Of a DNA stretch of 64,000 nt, positions 55,834 through 64,000 are shown piece by piece. This stretch comes from an uncultured Mesonia sp. (GTDB taxonomy: Bacteria > Bacteroidota > Bacteroidia > Flavobacteriales > Flavobacteriaceae). The translations under genes and the position numbers were made by a program. The stretch is taken from contig CANLVH010000005.1 in NCBI GenBank assembly GCA_947494545.1, positions 62,001 through 126,000 on the forward strand, written 5' to 3'. A model generated the notes under the pieces. That model searched no databases and had not been told where the DNA came from. It saw nothing but the letters and a program-made list of their open reading frames with translations. Numbering within the stretch: the stretch's first letter is position 1; every line of letters begins with the position of its first letter.

Positions 55834-56964
55834 ATGAAGCTTTCGCGAATTAGAAAACATTTACATAAACACCCGGAAATTTCGGGAGAAGAAAAGGAAA
55901 CAGCAACCTTTGTTAAAGAACAATTACAGGCTTTAGGAATTAAAACTATACATTCCGGCTTTGCGGAAAATAGCCTTTTAGCCGAAATCAATTCGGGGAA
56001 ACCCGGTAATTGCATTTTGTATAGGTGCGAGCTGGACGCTTTGCCTATTCAAGAAACCAATACCTTTTCTCACGCCTCAAAAAACAAAAACGTATCACAT
56101 AAATGCGGGCACGATGGGCATATGACTATTTTATTAGGCTTTGCGGAAGAACTAAAAAGAAGCGATTTTAATGGTAAAGTTTTGCTTTTGTTTCAATCTT
56201 CGGAAGAGACGGGAAAAGGCGCAAAAAATATTTTAGAATCAACATTTTTAGATAAGTATCCCATAGATTATGTTTTTGCCTTGCATAACATTCCAAAATA
56301 TCCAAAAAACAGCATTATTTGTAAACCAAATACGTTTACAGCTTCGGTAGAAAGTTTAGATGTTAACTTAAAAGGAAAAACCAGTCATGCAGGAATGCCA
56401 CAAAATGGCGTAAATCCGGCAAATTGCGTTGCTTCCATAATTTCTTATTTTAATGAATTGGAAAATCAAAACACAGAAAGCAACAATCATTTATTAGCAA
56501 CGCCAATTCAAATTAAAATGGGCGAAAGCGCTTATGGCACTTCGGCGGGAGAAGCTTTGGTAAGTTATACTTTCCGTTCTTTTAATGCAGCCTACTTTTC
56601 TTCCGTAAAGGAAAATATAGAAATTAATCTTAAGCAATTGGTACAAAAAACCAACGGATTAGAATACCAACTGCAGTGGAAAGAAGCTTTTGAAGCCAAC
56701 CACAACACTCCAAAAATTTATCAAGCAATTAAAAAAATTACCACCAAAAACAACTTAGAGTTTATAGGGAAAAAAAAGCCGTTTTCTTGGGGCGAAGATT
56801 TTGGCGCATTTACACAACACTACCCCGGTGCTATGTTTGGTTTGGGAGCGGGAGAAAAAACGCCGGAATTGCACAACCCGGATTACGATTTTCCCGAAGA
56901 CATTATCACAACCGGAATACAAGTATTTTTAAGTCTGCAAAAACAATTTGAAGATGATAATTAA
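55834..56964 (+). CDS. M20-family amidohydrolase
   Basis: 376 residues. Metal and catalytic motifs of M20D aminoacylase/hippurate hydrolase type: RKHLHKHPEISGEE, HKCGHDGHMTILLG, LFQSSEETGKGAKNIL and ELHNPDYDFPEDI. The dimerisation domain sits in the middle (KGKTSHAGMPQNGVNP). It should hydrolyse an N-acyl amino acid or similar amide in the cytoplasm. Its end overlaps the alr start by 17 bases, indicating coupling. Confidence 0.9.
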   Translation: MKLSRIRKHLHKHPEISGEEKETATFVKEQLQALGIKTIHSGFAENSLLAEINSGKPGNCILYRCELDALPIQETNTFSHASKNKNVSHKCGHDGHMTILLGFAEELKRSDFNGKVLLLFQSSEETGKGAKNILESTFLDKYPIDYVFALHNIPKYPKNSIICKPNTFTASVESLDVNLKGKTSHAGMPQNGVNPANCVASIISYFNELENQNTESNNHLLATPIQIKMGESAYGTSAGEALVSYTFRSFNAAYFSSVKENIEINLKQLVQKTNGLEYQLQWKEAFEANHNTPKIYQAIKKITTKNNLEFIGKKKPFSWGEDFGAFTQHYPGAMFGLGAGEKTPELHNPDYDFPEDIITTGIQVFLSLQKQFEDDN

Positions 56965-58105
56965 CCATAGTTCTACCATAGAAATAGATAGAAGCGCACT
57001 TGCCAATAACCTAAAATTTATTCGGAGTTTAATTGGGCAAAACGTACAACTTTCTAGCGTTATTAAAGGAAACGCCTACGGTCATGGCATAAAACAAATT
57101 GTACCCGAATTAGAATTGCTTGGCGTACATCATTTTGCGGTTTATAGTTCTTTTGAAGCTAAAATTGCACACCATTATACCACCAAACCCGCTTCTAAGA
57201 TTATGATTATGGGAGATATTAGTGCAAAAGATCAAGAATGGGTAATTAAAAATAAAATAGAGTTTTTTGTTTTTAGCTTAAAGCATTTTAAAGATATGTT
57301 GGCTATAGCCAAAAAAACAGAAAGCAAAATATACATTCATTTAGAGCTGGAAACCGGCATGAACCGCCACGGATTTTTGGAAAATCAATACGAAAAAATA
57401 GAAAATTTATTAAGTCAAAATAAAAAATATATATCTTTAAAAGGAATTTGCACCCATTTTGCCGGCGCAGAAAGTAGTGCAAATTTTAAACGTATAGAGA
57501 CCCAAAAAAAGCGTTTTTCTAATGGTTTAAACTATTTTACAGAAAAAGGCCACAAGCCCCAGTACCAACATACATCTTGCAGCGCAGGTATAATTGCCTA
57601 TCCGGAATGTAACCACAATATGGTACGCGTGGGCATTTTGCAATACGGTTTATGGCCAAGCCAAGAAATAGAATTAAAATATAATGCAGATTTTAAAAAG
57701 AAAAATACCTTAAGAAGCGTATTGAGTTGGCGCTCTAAAATAGTAGACGTAAAAACAGTAAAAGCGGGTGAATTTGTAGGTTACGGAAATTCGTTTCTGG
57801 CAGAAACAGATATGAAAATTGCCAGCGTACCAATTGGCTACGGTTACGGCTTTAGCCGAAGTTTAAGCAACACCGGACGCGTATTGGTAAACGGAAAACG
57901 CTTAAGCGTTATTGGCACAGTAAATATGAATATGTTTTTGATAGAAGTTACCAATGTAAATGTAGAAATTGGCGACACAGTAACACTTATTGGTAAGGAT
58001 GGCGAGCAAGCCATTAACGTTTCTTATTTTGGCGATTTGAGTGAACAATTAAATTACGAATTACTAACGCGTTTAGACAAAAGCATTCCGCGACAAGTAA
58101 TCTAA
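56948..58105 (+). CDS. alr: Alanine racemase
   Basis: 385 residues from ATG 56948 (an ATG at 56954 is nearly as good; both overlap the previous gene). PLP Lys in SSVIKGNAYGHGIK, ELETGMNRHGF, HTSCSAGIIAYPE, and the catalytic Tyr region FVGYGNSFLAETD. It makes D-alanine for peptidoglycan. No MurF fusion, which occurs in some Bacteroidota. Confidence 0.93.
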   Translation: MKMIINHSSTIEIDRSALANNLKFIRSLIGQNVQLSSVIKGNAYGHGIKQIVPELELLGVHHFAVYSSFEAKIAHHYTTKPASKIMIMGDISAKDQEWVIKNKIEFFVFSLKHFKDMLAIAKKTESKIYIHLELETGMNRHGFLENQYEKIENLLSQNKKYISLKGICTHFAGAESSANFKRIETQKKRFSNGLNYFTEKGHKPQYQHTSCSAGIIAYPECNHNMVRVGILQYGLWPSQEIELKYNADFKKKNTLRSVLSWRSKIVDVKTVKAGEFVGYGNSFLAETDMKIASVPIGYGYGFSRSLSNTGRVLVNGKRLSVIGTVNMNMFLIEVTNVNVEIGDTVTLIGKDGEQAINVSYFGDLSEQLNYELLTRLDKSIPRQVI

Positions 58106-58162
58106 AAAAAAATCTTGCATACTATGTCAAAATAGTTTATACTGTTGTCCAGAAAAAAAACT

Positions 58163-59218
58163 ATGTTAGACTTTGCAATTGTTGGTGCCGCCCAAGCCGG
58201 GTTATCGATGGCCTATTTTTTAAAACAGAAAAAACTAGATTTTCTAGTGGTAGATAAAGAAGAAGAAATTGGCGCTTCTTGGCTTAACCGTTGGGATTCT
58301 TTAAAACTTTTTACCCCAACCGAATTTAACCATCTGGAAGGCATGGAGTTTCCTGCCCCAAAAGGTCATTATCCCAACAAATACGAAGTAGCAGATTATT
58401 TTAAAAAGTATGCGGCAAAGTTTGATTTCCCTATACAACTCAACACACTAATCACTAAAATAGAAAAAGAAAACGGTTATTTTACGCTTTACGCGGAAGA
58501 TACAAGCATTCAGACCAAAAATGTTATCATTGCTACCGGGCCGTTTCACATTCCGTATACGCCGCCTTTTGCTAAACTTATAGACAAAAGCATTTTTCAA
58601 GTACACAGCAATTATTATAAAAATCCCGAGCAATTGCAAGACGGACCAACAATGGTAGTTGGCGATGGCGATAGCGGCTTTCAAATTTTAGATGAAATTT
58701 CTAAAAACCCAAACCGAAAAACCTATTTTTCGGGAGAGACAGATATTACCACATTACCACAAGAATTTTTAGGGAAAACGCTTTGGTGGTGGTTTTCTAA
58801 AACCGGATTTTTAAGTTTTAGCAAACACGGTTTTATAGGAAAACACATAAGTCAAAACCGTCAACCTGTTATTGGCGTTGATGTAAAAGGAATTTTAAAC
58901 CGTGAAAATGTTATTGCCGTGGGGAGATCTACAGACGCACACGGAACCAAAATAGAAACCGAAAAACAAACCCTAACCGATTTAAAAAATATTGTTTGGG
59001 CAACCGGTTATAGACCTAACTTTAACTGGATAAAAGGCCTTGAATTAACCAATGAAGGTTATCCTAAACATAAACGCGGCATTAGCAGTATGAAAGGTTT
59101 ATACTTTATAGGTTTACCTTGGTTGCACACACGTGGTTCTGCCACTTTGGGCGGCATAAAAAAAGACGCCGCCTATCTAGCAAAAAAAATAGAAGAAAAA
59201 GAAAGTCTTCTGGTTTAA
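58163..59218 (+). CDS. Flavin-containing monooxygenase-like FAD/NADPH oxidoreductase
   Basis: 351 residues from ATG 58163 (MLDFAIVGAAQAGLSMAYFL); a TTG at 58145 is less likely. FAD loop with GAAQAG, GASWLNRWDSLKLFTPTEFN after it, NADPH loop VVGDGDSGFQIL, and C-terminal GLYFIGLPWLHTRGSATLGG. Related to CzcO/YhiX-type and class B monooxygenases; substrate unknown. Its stop interlocks with that of the convergent DoxX gene. Confidence 0.82.
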   Translation: MLDFAIVGAAQAGLSMAYFLKQKKLDFLVVDKEEEIGASWLNRWDSLKLFTPTEFNHLEGMEFPAPKGHYPNKYEVADYFKKYAAKFDFPIQLNTLITKIEKENGYFTLYAEDTSIQTKNVIIATGPFHIPYTPPFAKLIDKSIFQVHSNYYKNPEQLQDGPTMVVGDGDSGFQILDEISKNPNRKTYFSGETDITTLPQEFLGKTLWWWFSKTGFLSFSKHGFIGKHISQNRQPVIGVDVKGILNRENVIAVGRSTDAHGTKIETEKQTLTDLKNIVWATGYRPNFNWIKGLELTNEGYPKHKRGISSMKGLYFIGLPWLHTRGSATLGGIKKDAAYLAKKIEEKESLLV

Positions 59219-59643
59219 GCTTTTAAATTCTTTTTACGCATAAAGTAGAAATCTAAAGAAAATCTACCCGCACCGGAATAAAACAAAAACAAATAGCACA
59301 AGCCATATAAAAACGCAAGTTCTTGCCGAGCCCACGGATCTTCTGCGTGAATTATTGTACCGGCAATTACCAATAATGTAATTAAAGGAAGCACGGCAAA
59401 ACGGGTTCCTAAACCTAAAATAATTAAAACAGAGCAAACCACTTCCGCGAAGACGGCGAGCGCTAAACTTGCCCCTACCCCAACATTTAAAGGATCTAAA
59501 AACTGAATTTCTTCTCCGCCAAATAGCATTAATAATTTTGGGATACCGTGTACCAGCATCAAGCCGGAAAGGATAACTCTAAAAAACAAAATACCAAAAT
59601 CAAGGCGTTGTAAACTTAAATTAGTTGTGTATTTTTCTTTCAT
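59215..59643 (-). CDS. DoxX family membrane protein
   Basis: 142 residues with four hydrophobic helices. N-terminal GILFFRVILSGLMLVHGIPK is the DoxX signature helix. Family members are small integral membrane proteins of unclear function, some linked to thiosulfate:quinone oxidation or redox stress. It follows the lipoprotein gene by one base. Confidence 0.88.
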   Translation of the reverse strand: MKEKYTTNLSLQRLDFGILFFRVILSGLMLVHGIPKLLMLFGGEEIQFLDPLNVGVGASLALAVFAEVVCSVLIILGLGTRFAVLPLITLLVIAGTIIHAEDPWARQELAFLYGLCYLFLFYSGAGRFSLDFYFMRKKNLKA

Positions 59644-59644
59644 T

Positions 59645-60082
59645 TTACTGGTTTTTATCTATTAATTTATCGGCTTGTTCTAAGCTGGAATTTACTGCAT
59701 TTCTCATTTTAATTACTTCTTTCTTTTGTTTTTCCAATTGTTTTAAGCGTTCTTTATACTCTTCTTCTGTATAATCTTTCGGGTCTAAAGCATCGGGAAA
59801 TTCGTTAGAAAAATCGCGCATCCACTCCATCATATAATCGTAACCGTATTTTAAATCTGCAATTGCTTTTTCTATTTTCTTCGGGTTTTTAGAAGTTTCA
59901 AGCTGTTTTTCTAAACTAGTAATAGAACTGCTTATTTTGCTCATTTTTGGCATTACCTCATCGTGCACATCTATTACTTCTTGCAAACGCTCTTTATAGG
60001 TTTCTTTTAAGTCGTTTTTTGGATTATTGTTACACGCTACAACCAAACCAACAGTTAAGAATAAAAAGATTATTTTCTTCAT
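59645..60082 (-). CDS. Predicted lipoprotein, mostly coiled-coil
   Basis: 145 residues. Lipobox GLVVAC with Cys17. The mature part is nearly all charged helix (SSITSLEKQLETSKNPKKIE, YKERLKQLEKQKKEVIKM) with a short aromatic middle (YGYDYMMEWMRDF). No family function known; often annotated as a viral A-type inclusion-like protein because of the coiled coil. Same strand as DoxX and the alpha/beta hydrolase, gaps 1 and 37 bases. Confidence 0.75.
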   Translation of the reverse strand: MKKIIFLFLTVGLVVACNNNPKNDLKETYKERLQEVIDVHDEVMPKMSKISSSITSLEKQLETSKNPKKIEKAIADLKYGYDYMMEWMRDFSNEFPDALDPKDYTEEEYKERLKQLEKQKKEVIKMRNAVNSSLEQADKLIDKNQ

Positions 60083-60119
60083 TGCTATAATTGTTTTTAC
60101 AAATATAGTTTAATTAAAA

Positions 60120-61493
60120 TTAATTGAATTCTTGTTTTAAAATCCAGGTCTTTATGTCTTTTAACACCATTGGTGCAATGGTTTCTTCTATTTTAGCATA
60201 TTCTTTTGGCACACCTGTTTCTGCCGTTTGAAATAAATGGTTTAACTCTTTATAGCGTTTTAAGGTTAGCTTATTATTTCCTGCTTTTTCTAAAGCTGTT
60301 TTAATAGCGTTAAGGTTCTGCGCTGCGTTAACTTGTAAATCTTTTTCGCCGTTTAAGGCTAAAACTGGAATATCTATTTTTTCTAAAAATTCTGCAGGTT
60401 TAGAACGCACCAAATACTTTAAAAACGGCAAATTAAACTGTTTCAAAAGTTGCTCTATTTGTGGTTGCGAAGTTATGCCTTGTTGTTCAAAATAGCTTAC
60501 CAAAGCTTCTTTCACCTCTCCATCCGGCGTGTTGATTATAATATCAAAAGCCTTTTGATTAAAATTGTATTGTGGCGCAATTTGCATGAAATTACTTCCT
60601 TTTGCTAGAGACAAATCTTTTAGTTGGGTAAGCATTAAATCTTTTCCGTTTACGCCGGGAGCGGCCATTAAAATTAAAAAAGCAAGTTCTTGAGATTGTG
60701 CTGCAAGCATTGTCCCGACTAAACCACCTTCGCTATGGCCTAAAACGCCAATTTTATCGTTATTTATTTGCGGATGGTTTTTTAGGAAATTTAATGCGGC
60801 TTCGGCATCGTTTACAAAATCTCCGGCATCAGATTGCATAAAATCTCCTTCTGATTCTCCTACGCCACGGTCGTCAAAACGCAAAACCGCAATGCCGTTT
60901 CGGGTAAGATAATCTGCCAGCACCAAAAAGGGTTTATGCCCCATTATACTTTCGTTTCTATCTTGCGGACCGCTACCGGTTAATAAAATTACGCTAGGAA
61001 AATCTTTTTTGTCTTTAGGAAGTGTAAGCGTTCCCGCCAATTGAATACTGTCTTTGGTATTGTAAAAACTTACTTCTTTTTCCGTATACGGAAAAGGAGC
61101 TTTTGGCGTTTGCGGTCGCTTGGGTTTGGAAGATTTTTTTGTTGTAGTTTGTAATTTATCTCTGCTTAGTTTTAAGGGAAACTGCATCCCATTTTGTTTG
61201 AAAACCCCGTGTAGCGTATCGTTTTTCCATTCTGCGTTATATTCCATAAAGGCAGCTTTTATCTTTACGGAATATTTTGTGACTTTAGTAGTTTGCATTG
61301 CTATACCAAAGGCATTTTGGTCAGGACTATCCATCGTGGTGGAAAAACCATCAGAAGTTTTTTCGATATGGAAAATCAACTTTAACTCTTGACCACCCGC
61401 GTTTAAAACTCCTTCCCAATCTCCCTCAATTTTTTGGGCTTGTAGAGAGAAAACGCTTAAACAAATACTTAGTAAACAAAGATAAATTTTCAT
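60120..61493 (-). CDS. Secreted alpha/beta hydrolase
   Basis: 457 residues. Signal peptide (MKIYLCLLSICLSVFSLQAQ), an N-terminal strand domain of about 110 residues, then an alpha/beta hydrolase: oxyanion LTGSGPQDRNE, RFDDRGVGESEG, nucleophile elbow GHSEGG, Asp in NGEKDLQVN and His in ELNHLFQ. It probably hydrolyses an ester or peptide outside the cytoplasm. Substrate unknown. Confidence 0.87.
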   Translation of the reverse strand: MKIYLCLLSICLSVFSLQAQKIEGDWEGVLNAGGQELKLIFHIEKTSDGFSTTMDSPDQNAFGIAMQTTKVTKYSVKIKAAFMEYNAEWKNDTLHGVFKQNGMQFPLKLSRDKLQTTTKKSSKPKRPQTPKAPFPYTEKEVSFYNTKDSIQLAGTLTLPKDKKDFPSVILLTGSGPQDRNESIMGHKPFLVLADYLTRNGIAVLRFDDRGVGESEGDFMQSDAGDFVNDAEAALNFLKNHPQINNDKIGVLGHSEGGLVGTMLAAQSQELAFLILMAAPGVNGKDLMLTQLKDLSLAKGSNFMQIAPQYNFNQKAFDIIINTPDGEVKEALVSYFEQQGITSQPQIEQLLKQFNLPFLKYLVRSKPAEFLEKIDIPVLALNGEKDLQVNAAQNLNAIKTALEKAGNNKLTLKRYKELNHLFQTAETGVPKEYAKIEETIAPMVLKDIKTWILKQEFN

Positions 61494-61549
61494 AATTTAA
61501 AGGTTTAAGGAGGATTATTTTTGTTGGAATTTCAGCGACTAATGCTTTA

Positions 61550-62596
61550 CTATCGCTGCTTATTACGTATATTTTTTTTAATTATTTTAATAAAACGAGC
61601 ATATTCTACATCTGCCAAATTCCAATAATATAATTTAGGGTCTGTGGTATTGGTAAATTGAACCACTACTGCATCTATGTCTTTATGGTATTTTGCAATA
61701 CTTTGGTATCCGGGGACCCAGCCCTTATGTTCGTACTTATAAAGAGAAGCATAAATTTGCTTTTCTTTGCCATCAAATAGACTTCCATCGTTTAATGCTC
61801 TTAAAAAAACACCTACGTCTTGGGCGGTAGCTAACATCCCAATATCGTCTGTCTTCAAATCAAAAGGATGCCCAATATGATAACCGCTCATCACATTTTT
61901 TATATTTACATCTTTAACAGATTCGAGCGTATTTTTAAGCTTTAATCGATTTAAAATTTCTTTTTGAATGAATTTAAAATGTGGATAGCCCAAAACCTTA
62001 TCCATAATCTCCCTAAGCAGTAAATAATTGGTATTGGAATACGCATATTTTTCGCCCGGGTCAAAATCTGCCGGTTGGTCGAGAATTAATTCTAGGTTCT
62101 CTTTTCTACTTTCTTTGGGCTGTGCCCAATAATTTTTTGTATCTGTAAAGTTGGGTATTCCGCTTCTATGTTGCACTAACATTTTAATGGTAATTTTGTC
62201 TGCATTTTCAATTCGTCCTGAGAGTTCCGGAAGATAATGGCTTACAGTTTGGTCTAAACTAAGCTTGCCTTTATTAACCAATTTTGTAATTGCCACGGCG
62301 ACATAGAGTTTGCTTATACTCGCAATTTTAAATAAAGCATTAGCCTTGGCCGGTATTTTATTTTCTTTATCGTGCCAACCGGCAGCATAAAATTCTGGGG
62401 GTTTTTCTGCTTTATCTACGTAAAGTAATATACCATTAAAACCGTTCTCCACAGCTTCATTTGCTTGTTCTTGCACTGTATTGGGTAACGGCAAAACCCA
62501 AGCTTTTACAACAATCCACGGTACAAAAAACAAAGAAATAAACGTTGCTGTTAGTAGAACTATGGTAATTATTCGTTTTGTTTTTTTCTTTGTCAT
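61550..62596 (-). CDS. Serine hydrolase, beta-lactamase/class C-like
   Basis: 348 residues. N-terminal membrane helix (TIVLLTATFISLFFVPWIVV). Active-site motifs: SxxK in FKIASISKLYVAVA, YxN in YAYSNTNYLLLREI and an HKG triad motif in YEHKGWVPGYQS. Related to penicillin-binding protein/D-aminopeptidase type enzymes; not a proven beta-lactamase. A palindrome lies 40 bases upstream. Confidence 0.85.
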   Translation of the reverse strand: MTKKKTKRIITIVLLTATFISLFFVPWIVVKAWVLPLPNTVQEQANEAVENGFNGILLYVDKAEKPPEFYAAGWHDKENKIPAKANALFKIASISKLYVAVAITKLVNKGKLSLDQTVSHYLPELSGRIENADKITIKMLVQHRSGIPNFTDTKNYWAQPKESRKENLELILDQPADFDPGEKYAYSNTNYLLLREIMDKVLGYPHFKFIQKEILNRLKLKNTLESVKDVNIKNVMSGYHIGHPFDLKTDDIGMLATAQDVGVFLRALNDGSLFDGKEKQIYASLYKYEHKGWVPGYQSIAKYHKDIDAVVVQFTNTTDPKLYYWNLADVEYARFIKIIKKNIRNKQR

Positions 62597-62635
62597 TATT
62601 TCTCAAGATTAGCAAACTTTTTAATAGTCCCTAAA

Positions 62636-62652
62636 ATTTATACTGTATAAAT
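62636..62652. promoter_or_regulatory. Palindromic operator-like site
   Basis: ATTTATAC-T-GTATAAAT, perfect 8 bp arms around one base, 40 bases before the serine hydrolase start. The rest of the 230 base spacer to the DAHP synthase gene shows one TCCGTAAA word and no terminator. Confidence 0.4.
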
Positions 62653-62826
62653 ATACGTCATTCTATAAAAAACAATCAAGAAAATAATTCATTAAGCTTA
62701 CACGAAATTTTTCCGTAAAACGAAATTTTAAGTTTAATGTATAATGTTTAACCTTTAGGTTGTATATTACTCCCTAACAAACTATTCCACGAAAGTGTAA
62801 AAACCAAAAACAATTTCTTTCTATTT

Positions 62827-63831
62827 TTAATTTAACACTTCTTTTAGCTTCTTAAGTTTAATCATAAGTTCTTCAAACTCTTTGTAATTAAGCGTTTGCT
62901 GTCCGTCTGTTGCTGCTTTTTCGGGAGTTTTGTGTATCTCTACCAGCAAGCCATCTGCCCCGACGGCGGCTCCGGCTAGTGCCATTTGCGCGATGTGTTT
63001 TCTAATTCCTATTCCGTGCGACGGATCTACTACTACCGGCAAATGCGACTTCTCTTTTAAAATTGGAACAGCGTTTAAATCTAGGGTATTTCTATACGAA
63101 GTTTCAAAGGTTCTTATACCTCTTTCGCAAAGAATCAATTTTTCGTTGCCGGCTTTAAATACGTACTCAGCCGAATATAATAACTCGTCTATGGTGCCGC
63201 TGATTCCTCTTTTTAATAAAACGGGTTTGTCTATTTCTCCTAAGGCTTCCAGTAAATTGAAATTTTGTGCGTTTCTTGCTCCCACCTGAAAAATATCTAC
63301 ATAAGGTTGCATTTCTTTAATTTGCGCAGACTCCATCACTTCGGTAATAATTTTAATTCCTTTGCTTTGGCAAACTTGGTAAAACATTTTTAAGCCTTCT
63401 AAGCCAAGACCTCTAAAACTGTAAGGACTTGTTCTGGGTTTGTAAACGCCACCACGCATAATGCGAACATCGTTTGCCAAAAGTGTTTCTACGGTGTTTT
63501 GAATTTGCGCTTCGCTTTCAATACTGCAAGGTCCGGCCATCATACTCAGATCGCCATTGCCAATAGAAACGCCGTCGCCTAGGTTAATTACGCTGCTGTT
63601 TACTTTCCATTTATGGCTAACCATTTTGTGTTTTCCGCTAACGCGATGTACGTCTTTTATTCCTTTTAAATGCCCTATTTTCCGAATGTCAAATTCTTGT
63701 TTCGGAGTGCAGATAAGGTAAATGCCTACTTGGGTTTGCACCGGATAAAACGCAATATTTAATTGCTTTAATACTTGCTCAAGCGTCTGTCTTTGGGAGT
63801 CTTGTATGTTTTGTTTTAACTGAATAATCAT
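62827..63831 (-). CDS. aroF: 3-deoxy-7-phosphoheptulonate synthase (type I-beta)
   Basis: 334 residues. N-terminal regulatory ferredoxin-like domain (IIQLKQNIQDSQRQTLEQVL to about 75), then the KDO8P/DAHP barrel: MAGPCSIESEAQI, MRGGVYKPRTSPYSFRGLG, VGARNAQNFNLLEALG, LLKRGISGT and VVDPSHGIGIRKHIAQMALA. It condenses PEP and E4P for aromatic synthesis. It follows trpA by 3 bases, so it belongs to a tryptophan operon. Confidence 0.94.
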   Translation of the reverse strand: MIIQLKQNIQDSQRQTLEQVLKQLNIAFYPVQTQVGIYLICTPKQEFDIRKIGHLKGIKDVHRVSGKHKMVSHKWKVNSSVINLGDGVSIGNGDLSMMAGPCSIESEAQIQNTVETLLANDVRIMRGGVYKPRTSPYSFRGLGLEGLKMFYQVCQSKGIKIITEVMESAQIKEMQPYVDIFQVGARNAQNFNLLEALGEIDKPVLLKRGISGTIDELLYSAEYVFKAGNEKLILCERGIRTFETSYRNTLDLNAVPILKEKSHLPVVVDPSHGIGIRKHIAQMALAGAAVGADGLLVEIHKTPEKAATDGQQTLNYKEFEELMIKLKKLKEVLN

Positions 63832-63834
63832 AAT

Positions 63835-64000
63835 TTAGTTTTTTGGCCGAATAGATTGCACAAAGCTTTTGATGTCTTGCGGTAAATTCTGGCTGTTTTT
63901 GATGTGTTTGATAAATGCGCTGCCAATAATTCCGCCGGAAGTGTAGGTTGCAGCAAAGTCAAAATCTTCTTTTTTACTAATATTGAATCCTAGCATTAAC
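63835..64000 (-). CDS. trpA: Tryptophan synthase alpha subunit (C-terminal end only)
   Basis: The last 55 codons before the stop, cut by the right edge. LMLGFNISKKEDFDFAATYT and SGGIIGSAFIKHIKNS match the end of the TrpA barrel, including the phosphate-binding GSAFIK. With aroF directly downstream this is the tail of a trp operon running in from outside the window. Confidence 0.85.
   Translation of the reverse strand, partial: LMLGFNISKKEDFDFAATYTSGGIIGSAFIKHIKNSQNLPQDIKSFVQSIRPKN

Noticed and set aside
61550-62596. Antibiotic beta-lactamase
   Set aside because: The SxxK and YxN motifs fit the wide serine hydrolase family; nothing specific to beta-lactam resistance can be read.
1-64000. CRISPR array, tRNA, rRNA, insertion sequence or prophage
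   Set aside because: No regularly spaced repeats, no tRNA cloverleaf or CCA end noticed, no transposase or integrase frame.

Overview
The window is AT-rich chromosomal DNA of a bacterium in the Bacteroidota, most likely family Flavobacteriaceae. The evidence is a complete Na+-translocating NADH:quinone oxidoreductase operon, two type IX secretion proteins (a Plug-type DUF5103 protein and PorT/SprT), a TamL lipoprotein, two large TonB-dependent receptors with carboxypeptidase-like N-domains, DUF4249 lipoproteins, a HYC_CC_PP protein, a short primary sigma factor without region 1.1, and several TAnnTTTG promoter boxes. I see no tRNA, rRNA, CRISPR array, insertion sequence or prophage, and no gene-free stretch above 300 bases. 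Genus cannot be fixed from the sequence alone.

Layout. 1-8.7 kb (minus strand): a tightly overlapping operon of two ketoacyl-ACP synthase III genes flanking an acyl carrier protein gene, then an SDR reductase, a polyprenyl-phosphate-type glycosyltransferase, a GNAT acyltransferase, an SRPBCC protein, a cupin/JmjC-like protein with an altered metal site, two lipoproteins and a truncated GT-C membrane glycosyltransferase. Together they suggest synthesis of a short acyl group and its attachment to an envelope glycan or lipid. This is the part of the window least explained by known pathways. 8.9-15 kb: nqrABCDEF, the primary sodium pump. 15.1-18.5 kb: T9SS Plug protein, DUF3667 protein, ApaG and an NRDE/TANGO2 protein. 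18.6-29.4 kb: housekeeping genes (pruA, rsmG, desaturase, aminotransferase, trkAH, ubiE, porT, an RNA methyltransferase). 29.4-34 kb: tamL, fbaA and an unusual accD.

34.1-37.3 kb: a metal-linked operon (HYC_CC_PP protein, TonB receptor, secreted HMA protein). 37.4-43.1 kb: rpsO, pnp and a proC-proB-proA proline operon. 43.2-51 kb: an accessory outer-membrane locus with a secreted unknown protein, an STN-type TonB receptor, a macroglobulin-like protein carrying a plug-like segment but no barrel, and two tandem DUF4249 lipoproteins, the second broken by a frameshift. 51-55.7 kb: rpoD, lplA, rpe, ypdA and a very acidic, probably surface-exposed lipoprotein. 55.8-62.6 kb: M20 amidohydrolase overlapping alr, a flavin monooxygenase-like protein, DoxX, a lipoprotein and two hydrolases. 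62.8-64 kb: a DAHP synthase directly after the 3' end of trpA, so the tail of a tryptophan/aromatic operon.

The main observations for follow-up are the ketosynthase/ACP/glycosyltransferase operon with its HxA cupin protein, the barrel-less plug protein in the TonB/DUF4249 locus, an AccD without zinc-ribbon cysteines, and a strongly over-represented word (TTCCGTAAAG and its complement) spread over genes and spacers. All functions are assigned by reading motifs; no database search was possible.
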